This document shows, piece after piece, positions 48,939-54,552 of a stretch of DNA of 54,552 nt (the stretch's first letter is position 1; every line of letters starts with the position of its first letter). The translations under genes were made by a program, and so were the position numbers. The notes beneath the pieces are model-generated. The model was not told the DNA's origin, ran no database searches, and saw only the letters and a list, made by a program, of their open reading frames with translations. Source of the stretch: Oerskovia merdavium (lineage in GTDB: Bacteria; Actinomycetota; Actinomycetes; Actinomycetales; Cellulomonadaceae); assembly GCF_014836755.1 (NCBI RefSeq), contig NZ_JACSQF010000001.1, positions 34,395 through 88,946 on the forward strand, in the 5' to 3' direction.

Positions 48939-50263
48939 CGGTCTCCTCCGGTCGAGTCGGGGTTCTGGGTCTGGTCGTTCTCGTCGGACGCGGCGGGCGG
49001 GGCGGCCTGCGTCTGGCCGAAACCCCACGCCTGGCGCCACGCGTCCGCGCGGGCCGTGGCAGAGCTGCCGCCGGCGGACCCTGCGTCCGTCTCACCCGAG
49101 GGGTCGGGGACGACCGGCTGCGCGGCCGTCGCGTTCCTCTCACGTCGCACGACCGGGATCTGCCCGGTCATCCAGCGGTTGCGCGGGCGCTGCGCCCGCG
49201 CGTCCTCCTGGGCGAGCCGCTCGGCCTCGATGCGTTCCCGTTCGGCCTTCTCGCGCAGCTCACGACGGGTCAGGGTCCCTGTCGCGCCGGTCTGCGTCGG
49301 CGGTTCCTGCGCGGGTACCCGCGCAGACTCCGGTACGGCGCCGGGCCAGCCGGCCCCGGCGCGACGCTCGGTCGGTGCAGCGGGCCCGGCCTCCCCGGCG
49401 GTGCTCGTGCTCTCCGGAGCCTCCGAGCCTGCGCCGGTACGCGCCGTGCGTCCGTTGCTCGCCGTGCGGCTCTTCTTCTTCCTCCCGCCGCCTGCGCTGG
49501 GGTCCTTGTCCTTCTTGCCACCCATGAACGAGAGGACACCGATCGCCAGCCCGGCGACCAGGAGCAGCGAGCCACCCGCGATCCCGGGCCACTGCCAAGG
49601 GGTAGAGACCTCACGGGCCCAGGTCAAGGTCACGACGGGGCTCGCAGGGTCCTCACCGGTCCCGGCCGCGAGCAGGCTCCAGCGGCCCGGACGGTCGGAC
49701 CAGCGCAGGCTGACCTCGCCCGCACCGGAGGCCTCGGCGAACCACATGTCGGACCCGGCGGGGTCGACACCCACGACGGGCGTCTCGGCCGTGGCGTCCG
49801 CAGCAGCGTCGCCCTCGGCGGGCGCCTCACCTTCTGCGGGCGCGTCACCCTCGACCGGGGCCTCGCCCTCGGCCGGGGTCTCCTCGGCGGGGGTCTCCTC
49901 GGCGGGCGGCGGTGTCGTGACCGACTTCGTCGCGAGCGTCTCCCAGTCGGTGAGACCGGTGATGTCCGAGTGCGCGTCGGTGCCGACCCACCCGGTGACG
50001 TCGACGTCGCGCCCGATCACGAGCGTCACGGGCTTCCCGTCCGGGGTCTTCGCCGTGACGGTCACGTCACCGTCGACCAGGTCGAGGACCCCGGGCTCCG
50101 AGACGACCAGCGGCGACGACGCGTCGGCGGCAGCCGTCGCGACGACCGTCTCGCTCTCGCGCCAGAGGGTCGCAGAGGCGACTCCTGTGCCGATCCCCAC
50201 CAGGCCGAGCACGATCAGGCCGGCGGCCAGGATTCGTTGAAGCACCGAGTTTCCCTTCGTCAT
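48935..50263 (-). CDS. Membrane-anchored protein with acidic repeats, unknown function
   Basis: This 442-residue protein has an N-terminal membrane segment (ILAAGLIVLGLVGIGTGVASA), an extracellular domain, and a Pro-Ala-Glu repeat (ETPAEETPAEGEAPVEGDAP...). A second membrane segment follows (GIAGGSLLLVAGLAIGVLSFM), then a basic/charged cytoplasmic tail with a coiled-coil-like LRREL...EAERLAQEDARAQRPRNRW region. The topology suggests a surface-sensing or envelope scaffold protein. ATG 50263 is used; ATG 50269 is an alternative, and TATTGT lies upstream as a -10. It is coupled to the lipoprotein gene. Confidence 0.8.
   Translation of the reverse strand: MTKGNSVLQRILAAGLIVLGLVGIGTGVASATLWRESETVVATAAADASSPLVVSEPGVLDLVDGDVTVTAKTPDGKPVTLVIGRDVDVTGWVGTDAHSDITGLTDWETLATKSVTTPPPAEETPAEETPAEGEAPVEGDAPAEGEAPAEGDAAADATAETPVVGVDPAGSDMWFAEASGAGEVSLRWSDRPGRWSLLAAGTGEDPASPVVTLTWAREVSTPWQWPGIAGGSLLLVAGLAIGVLSFMGGKKDKDPSAGGGRKKKSRTASNGRTARTGAGSEAPESTSTAGEAGPAAPTERRAGAGWPGAVPESARVPAQEPPTQTGATGTLTRRELREKAERERIEAERLAQEDARAQRPRNRWMTGQIPVVRRERNATAAQPVVPDPSGETDAGSAGGSSATARADAWRQAWGFGQTQAAPPAASDENDQTQNPDSTGGDR
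49812..49910 (-). repeat. Degenerate tandem repeat encoding Pro-Ala-Glu-rich linker
   Basis: Repeated GGCGGGCGCCTC/CTCGGCGGGGGTCTC-like units encode PAEETPAEETPAEGEAP in the extracellular linker of the membrane protein. Length may vary between strains. Confidence 0.6.
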
Positions 50264-50402
50264 GGACATTCCACAATAGAGGCGAACGCCTGCTGGATTC
50301 GAAAGTTCGCCGGATGGCGACGATCGCCGCAGACTCTTCACGAAGTCCCCGCGACACCCTGACGGTACCCATTCCGGGTATTCAGGACACAGTTCCGCCA
50401 CG

Positions 50403-50408
50403 TATCCT
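50403..50408 (+). promoter_or_regulatory. Possible -10 of coiled-coil protein gene
   Basis: TATCCT lies about 100 bases before the GTG at 50508; the -35 is weak (TTCAGG). Confidence 0.3.
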
Positions 50409-50507
50409 GGGTGACGTCCCACAGGTCGGGCGACCCGGTACCTCCACCGAACGATACGGCCCGACAACAGCGCTGGCGTGGACCAGCCCGAAGCGGAAGG
50501 TCGACCC

Positions 50508-51890
50508 GTGTCCGACGAACGCACACTGTTCCCCATCACCATGCGCGGCTACGACCGCATCATGGTGGAAGGCCAGCTGGCCAAGCTCGAGAAGGATCTC
50601 GAGGCGGCCCGTCACCGGGCCGAGTCCGCCGACGCCCGGGCTGTGCAGCTCACGTCGGACCTCCAGGACGCGCAGCGCCAGCTGCGCGAGTCCGACCGAC
50701 CGTCCTACTCGGGACTGGGCTCGCGCATCGAGCAGCTGCTCCGTTCCGCGGAGGAGCAGTCGGCCGACATCCTGGCCCAGGCCAACGCCCAGGCAGTCGA
50801 CATCATGTCGCGCGCCAAGGTCGCGGGCGGCCAGATCCGCTCGCGCGCCGAGAACGAGGTCGCCGAGCTGCTCTCCGGCGCTCGTCGCGAAGCCGAGGAG
50901 ATCCGTTCGACGGCCGCGTCGGAGACCGAGAGCACCCTGGTCGGCGCACAGCGCCGCGCCGAGGAGTTCGTGGGTTCCGCCGAGCGCGAGGCCGCCCGCA
51001 TCCAGAGCGCGCTGAACACCGAGGAGAGCGAGCGTCGTTCGAGCCTCGAGCGCGAGCTGGGCACCCTGCGCGCCCAGGTCGAGCGCGAGACCACGGAGCT
51101 GCGCGTCGCGACCGAGCGCGAGACCGCCGAGCTGCGCGCCCGGGTCGCTGCCGAGACGGCCGCGATGCGCGAGGCCGCCGAGCGCGAGACCACCGAGCTG
51201 CGCGAGACCACGCGCCGCGAGGCCGAGCGCCAGGTCTCCGAGGCCAAGCGTGCGGCCTCCGAGGCGGCGAACGCCGTGACCTCTGAGATGGAGGAGCTGC
51301 GCGAGAAGGCGCGGACCGCTCTGGCCGAGGCCGAGCTGGACATCGCCCGCCGCCGCGAGGAGGCCGAGCTGGAGAGCGCGCAGCGCCACCAGACGGCCAA
51401 GGAGGAGACCGAGAAGCTCGTCGCGACGGCAGAGGCGCACGCGTCCGACGCCGAGCACCGCGTGGTCACGGCTCTCGAGCAGGCCGAGAAGGTCCGCACC
51501 GAGTCCGACGACTACGTCAAGGAGGTCATCGCGACCGCGCGTCACAACGCGGACCGCGTGGTCGCCGAGGCCCGCGAGTTCGCCGAGCAGACCGTCGGGG
51601 ACGCCAAGGCAGAGGCCGAGCAGCAGCGCGCGGCGGCCCAGCGTCAGCTCGAGGACCTCACGCGCCAGCACGAGTCGATCAACACCTACCTCGACGAGCT
51701 GCGTGGGCTGCTCGGCGACGGTGAGGGCGCCAAGACCAAGGCCGCACCGGCCGTGGCCATCGCGGGCACCCCGGCGCAGCGTGCCCGCGCTGCGAACCTC
51801 ATGACCGCGGAGTTCCCGCAGGTCGAGGTCGAGGGCGAGGAGGGCGAGGACGCCAAGTCCTCGGAGTCCTCGGCTTCCGCGAAGGCCTGA
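50508..51890 (+). CDS. Long coiled-coil protein with DivIVA-like N-terminus
   Basis: This 460-residue protein starts FPITMRGYDRIMVEGQLAKLEKDLEAAR, like the DivIVA/Wag31 membrane-binding start, then is almost entirely coiled coil. Residues 192-235 contain four 11-residue repeats (ERETTELRVAT, ERETAELRARV, AAETAAMREAA, ERETTELRETT), a hendecad pattern as in polar filament scaffolds. The C-terminus is acidic. A role in polar growth or cytoskeletal organisation is inferred. The GTG at 50508 has GGAAGG upstream. It is followed after 8 bases by another gene. Confidence 0.8.
   Translation: MSDERTLFPITMRGYDRIMVEGQLAKLEKDLEAARHRAESADARAVQLTSDLQDAQRQLRESDRPSYSGLGSRIEQLLRSAEEQSADILAQANAQAVDIMSRAKVAGGQIRSRAENEVAELLSGARREAEEIRSTAASETESTLVGAQRRAEEFVGSAEREAARIQSALNTEESERRSSLERELGTLRAQVERETTELRVATERETAELRARVAAETAAMREAAERETTELRETTRREAERQVSEAKRAASEAANAVTSEMEELREKARTALAEAELDIARRREEAELESAQRHQTAKEETEKLVATAEAHASDAEHRVVTALEQAEKVRTESDDYVKEVIATARHNADRVVAEAREFAEQTVGDAKAEAEQQRAAAQRQLEDLTRQHESINTYLDELRGLLGDGEGAKTKAAPAVAIAGTPAQRARAANLMTAEFPQVEVEGEEGEDAKSSESSASAKA
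51081..51212 (+). repeat. Four 33-bp repeats encoding hendecads
   Basis: Four consecutive 33-base units encode 11-residue coiled-coil repeats in the DivIVA-like protein. Confidence 0.75.
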
Positions 51891-51898
51891 GCACGCCC

Positions 51899-52444
51899 AT
51901 GACGCACGACGGCGACGACACCGGGGACCTGCCTGGGTCGTCGCCGTCGTCCGCTCACCAGGCACACCAGGCTCACGGTCCCGGCGATGCCGCTGGCGGC
52001 TCGACCGGAGCCGCGAGCAGCACCACGCCCGACGACGTCGCGGCCTGGCGTGCTCAGCGCACCGAGGCCGCGGCGCACCAGGCGAACGAGCTCGAACGCC
52101 GCCGCGCCCAGGAGTCGGCCCAGGCCGCCGCTCTCCTGCGCGAGTTCGTCGCCGAGGCCGGACGGCGAGGCATCGCCCCGGTCCCGCTCCAGGCCCGCTC
52201 GTACGCAGGGGACGCGACGTACCGCACCAGGACGCTCGGCTGGTACCTGCGCAAGAACCGGACGCTCGCCGTCGGGACCGACGCGTCGTTCTACATCCTC
52301 AGCGTCCAGGGCGGGCTCTCGGCCCGGCTGAAGGGCGCGACCCTCGTCCCGTCGGACCCGCCGCTCGTGCTCGGCAAGGGCGGGCGCGACGGCGAGTCCA
52401 TCTCTCTCGCGGACGCGATCGAGCTGGTGCTCGAGCGCGGCTGA
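51899..52444 (+). CDS. Hypothetical protein, 181 residues
   Basis: A Ser/His/Ala-rich disordered N-terminus and a short Ala/Glu helix precede a compact domain (LLREFVAEAGRRGIAPVPL; TLGWYLRKNRTLAVGTDASFYILSV; PPLVLGKGGRDGESISLADAIELVLERG). I do not recognise the family. The ATG at 51899 lies 8 bases after the coiled-coil gene stop, so it is probably co-transcribed and perhaps a partner of that protein. Confidence 0.75.
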   Translation: MTHDGDDTGDLPGSSPSSAHQAHQAHGPGDAAGGSTGAASSTTPDDVAAWRAQRTEAAAHQANELERRRAQESAQAAALLREFVAEAGRRGIAPVPLQARSYAGDATYRTRTLGWYLRKNRTLAVGTDASFYILSVQGGLSARLKGATLVPSDPPLVLGKGGRDGESISLADAIELVLERG

Positions 52445-52455
52445 CCGCCCGGCGC

Positions 52456-53247
52456 TCAGTCCCGGGCGACGGCCCAGAGGTCACCGATCGCGTTCGCGAC
52501 GGCCGGCGCGTCCTCGACAGCGCTCATGTGCCCCGCGGCGGGCACCACGACGAGCGTCGCCCCCCGAGCCGCGGCGACCAGGTGCTCGGCGGCCTCGACC
52601 GGGGTGAGCGTGTCCTCCTCGCCCACGACCACGCTCACGGGGCCCGCGAAGCGTGCCAGCACCTCGGTGCGGTCCGGGCGGGCGGCCATGGCGCGCTGGG
52701 CCCACGCGACGCCGTCGGGCCGCTGGGAACGGATCCACTCCTCGAGGCGAGCCGTCAGCCCGCGGCGCGCGATCTTGCTCGTCGCGCCGAGCAGGGCTCC
52801 CGGCATGCCGAGGACCGCGTCGACCGTGCGGCTCTCGCTGACCGCCGCCGCGATGCGCAGGCGGTTGGCGCGGGCCGTGTCGTCGTCGGCCGTCGACTTG
52901 GTGTCCACGAGGCCGAGCGCGACCACGAAGCCCGGATGACGCTCGGCCGCCGCGAGCGCGACGTAGCCACCCATCGACATGCCCACGACCACCGCACGCT
53001 CGAGCCCGGCGGCGCGGGCAGCGGCGACCACGGCGTCGGCTGCGGCCTCGATCGAGGGCGGCTCGCCCCCGAGCGGGCTCTCGCCCAGCCCCGGGAGGTC
53101 GACCGCGACGACCGTGATGCCGCTCGGCAGAGCCGCGGCGACGTCCTCCCACATGCGGTGGTCGAGCGGGAAGCCGTGCACGAGCAGCACGGGCAGCCCG
53201 TGCCCCTCACGCAGGGTGTGCAGGGCGAGGTGCTGGGTCGTGGTCAT
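52456..53247 (-). CDS. Alpha/beta hydrolase
   Basis: This 263-residue hydrolase has an oxyanion-hole motif LLVHGFPLDHRMW. The nucleophile Ser is in VVGMSMGGYVAL, the acid residue in VVVGEEDTLTPVEAA, and the His in PAAGHMSAVE. The lid region is helical. It belongs to the group with 3-oxoadipate enol-lactonase and esterases; the substrate is unknown. The ATG at 53247 overlaps the stop of the upstream hydrolase gene. Confidence 0.88.
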   Translation of the reverse strand: MTTTQHLALHTLREGHGLPVLLVHGFPLDHRMWEDVAAALPSGITVVAVDLPGLGESPLGGEPPSIEAAADAVVAAARAAGLERAVVVGMSMGGYVALAAAERHPGFVVALGLVDTKSTADDDTARANRLRIAAAVSESRTVDAVLGMPGALLGATSKIARRGLTARLEEWIRSQRPDGVAWAQRAMAARPDRTEVLARFAGPVSVVVGEEDTLTPVEAAEHLVAAARGATLVVVPAAGHMSAVEDAPAVANAIGDLWAVARD

Positions 53248-54200
53248 GAGTTCTGTCCTGTCGTCGTCGGCTGGACGTGCGTGCGGCTCGCGTCGTACGA
53301 GGCCTGGTCAGAGGCCTCGGTGTCCGTACCCGTCTCGGTCTGCGCGTCCCACGTCGTGGGGAGGGGTACGGGGAATCCCGGGCGGACGCGGGCGACGATC
53401 TCGTCGAGGACCCGTCGCACCGACGGCTCGCCCACCCACAGGTGCTTGGCTCCCTCGACCGCGACGACCTCGGCCTGCGGCACGCGTGCGAAACGGCGGC
53501 GCGCCTCCTCGGGGCGCAGGTAGTCGTCGAGCTCGGGCACCAGGACCAGGAGCGGCTTGCCGAACGCGGCCCACCGGTCCAGGTCCTCGTCGGTCGCGCG
53601 GTGCAGGGGCGGGGAGAGGAGGATCGCGCCCTCGATGCCGGGGTCCGTGCCGTGCTTGAGGACGAGCTCGGTCCCGAACGACCACCCCACGAGCCACCGG
53701 TTCGGCAGGTCGTGGAACTCGGCCAGCTCGATCGCCGCGGCGACGTCGAAGCGCTCGGCCTCGCCGCCGTCGAACGCGCCCTCGCTCGTGCCGCGCGGGG
53801 ACGACGTGCCGCGCGTGTTGAAGCGCAGTACCGCGAGATCGGCGAGCGCGGGCAGGCGCCAGGCTGCCTTGCGGTAGACGTGGGAGTCCATGTAGCCGCC
53901 GTGCGTGGGCAGCGGGTGCAGCGTGATCAAGGTGCCCGACGGCGCCGCGTGCGCCGGGAGCGCGAGCTCGCCCACGAGGGTCAGACCGTCCGCGGTGTGG
54001 AGCTCGACGTCCTCGCGGCGGGCCGGCAGGACCGTGAGCGAACGGATCGGGGCGCCGTGCTCGGCGGGCTTGCCGTCGGGGGCCGTGCGTGCCGCCGTGG
54101 GCGCACCTGCGGACGCTGCCGGGGGCACCGCTGCGGGCGTGGCCGCCGGTGCGGGCGTGGCGGGACGGTCGGTCGCGGGGTCAGGGCTGTGCGCGTTCAT
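53244..54200 (-). CDS. Alpha/beta hydrolase with Pro/Ala-rich N-terminus
   Basis: This 318-residue protein has a 50-residue Pro/Ala/Thr-rich leader. The hydrolase fold carries TLITLHPLPTHGGYMDSHV, nucleophile Ser in WLVGWSFGTELVL, the acid site in LVPELDDYL, and His in VEGAKHLWVG. RFNTRGTSSPRGTSEGAFDGG is typical of the KANL3/Tex30-like group. Start ATG 54200 (or GTG 54203) has TAGGCT 5-8 bases upstream. It is coupled to the next hydrolase gene by ATGA. Confidence 0.85.
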   Translation of the reverse strand: MNAHSPDPATDRPATPAPAATPAAVPPAASAGAPTAARTAPDGKPAEHGAPIRSLTVLPARREDVELHTADGLTLVGELALPAHAAPSGTLITLHPLPTHGGYMDSHVYRKAAWRLPALADLAVLRFNTRGTSSPRGTSEGAFDGGEAERFDVAAAIELAEFHDLPNRWLVGWSFGTELVLKHGTDPGIEGAILLSPPLHRATDEDLDRWAAFGKPLLVLVPELDDYLRPEEARRRFARVPQAEVVAVEGAKHLWVGEPSVRRVLDEIVARVRPGFPVPLPTTWDAQTETGTDTEASDQASYDASRTHVQPTTTGQNS

Positions 54201-54227
54201 CACGACCGAGCCTAGCCGGGGTCGACC

Positions 54228-54527
54228 TCAGCGGCGCCGGGCACGCGCCTCCCAGCACCCCGTGTGCCAGTGGCGGCGGTCCTCGAGCGCGGACTGCGCC
54301 CCGAACATCGAGTCCTTGGCCCACGCGACGACGTGGCTCGTCCCGGCGGGGACGGTCTGCCGGCAGCCCGGGCACACGTACGACTTGTCGCTCTGGCGGA
54401 CGGTGCGGACGGACCACTCGCCGTCGGGCCCGGTCTCCGACCGCATGCCGCCGAGGGCACGGTTGAGGTCGAGCGGAGGGGGTTCCGCTCCCCAGGGACG
54501 ACGGCGCGAGGGACGTTTCGAGGGCAC
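54228..54527 (-). CDS. Small zinc-ribbon protein
   Basis: This 99-residue basic protein has YVCPGC (two Cys), then TSHVVAW and RRHWHTGCW, which could complete a zinc site. An Arg-rich start and end suggest nucleic-acid binding. The homologues I recall are annotated only as ATP/GTP-binding or hypothetical proteins. I chose the GTG at 54527 because GACAAT (54534-54539 complement) is exactly 6 bases upstream; a GTG at 54542 would place the -10 inside the gene. Confidence 0.75.
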   Translation of the reverse strand: MPSKRPSRRRPWGAEPPPLDLNRALGGMRSETGPDGEWSVRTVRQSDKSYVCPGCRQTVPAGTSHVVAWAKDSMFGAQSALEDRRHWHTGCWEARARRR

Positions 54528-54533
54528 GGTTCC

Positions 54534-54539
54534 ATTGTC
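54534..54539 (-). promoter_or_regulatory. Leaderless -10 of zinc-ribbon gene
   Basis: GACAAT on the minus strand lies 6 bases before the GTG at 54527, and inside the frame opened by the alternative GTG at 54542. Confidence 0.45.
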
Positions 54540-54552
54540 CACGGTCGCGACA

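Overview
The window is very GC-rich, gene-dense bacterial chromosome. GTG starts are frequent, many starts look leaderless, and the gene content is actinobacterial. AdhE with a Rex-type operator, a complete GlgE glycogen/trehalose cluster, a GH65 phosphorylase with beta-phosphoglucomutase, and a LigA with an internal insertion all fit a facultatively anaerobic, polysaccharide-degrading member of the Cellulomonas/Oerskovia/Cellulosimicrobium group. That placement is inference from content; no rRNA or tRNA gene is present. No insertion sequence, prophage or CRISPR array was seen.

Layout: (1) 38-6037 is a sugar uptake locus: a ribose-type ABC transporter (ATPase, permease, binding protein) divergent from a ROK repressor that is followed by a ThuA-like gene. 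(2) 6174-8381 holds a MetE-like barrel protein and a dihydrodipicolinate synthase/N-acetylneuraminate lyase family enzyme. (3) 8529-27435 carries a backbone that, from memory, matches the Mycobacterium tuberculosis order etfB-etfA-iscS-mnmA-Rv3015c-ligA, all on the minus strand. It is interrupted by adhE, an S9 peptidase and the pgmB/GH65 operon between ligA and the Rv3015c-like gene, and by a SnoaL-like gene and a small-molecule kinase. (4) 27615-46774 is storage-glucan metabolism: glgX, then glgP divergent from glgE-treS-pep2, then glgB. A KstD-like flavoprotein, two unknown genes, a DUF559-type nuclease gene and a two-gene small-protein/DUF6338 unit are interspersed. (5) 46843-54527 holds a YbbN-like thioredoxin/TPR protein, a lipoprotein/membrane protein pair, a coiled-coil polarity-type protein, two alpha/beta hydrolases and a small zinc-ribbon protein.

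Functionally, TreS and Pep2 convert trehalose to maltose and then maltose-1-phosphate. GlgE polymerises this and GlgB branches the product, while GlgP and GlgX degrade it. GH65/PgmB could feed glucose-1-phosphate units into the same pool. AdhE gives a fermentative NADH outlet under redox control.

The most unusual feature is a family of four 65-66 bp palindromic elements built from 12-bp blocks (core GARGTAGARS) separated by 7-bp linkers. They sit exactly at gene 3' ends, where two of them supply the stop codon. Two of the same subtype bracket the DUF559/AbiEi-like nuclease gene, so this may be an undescribed repeat/nuclease system comparable in logic to REP/RAYT.
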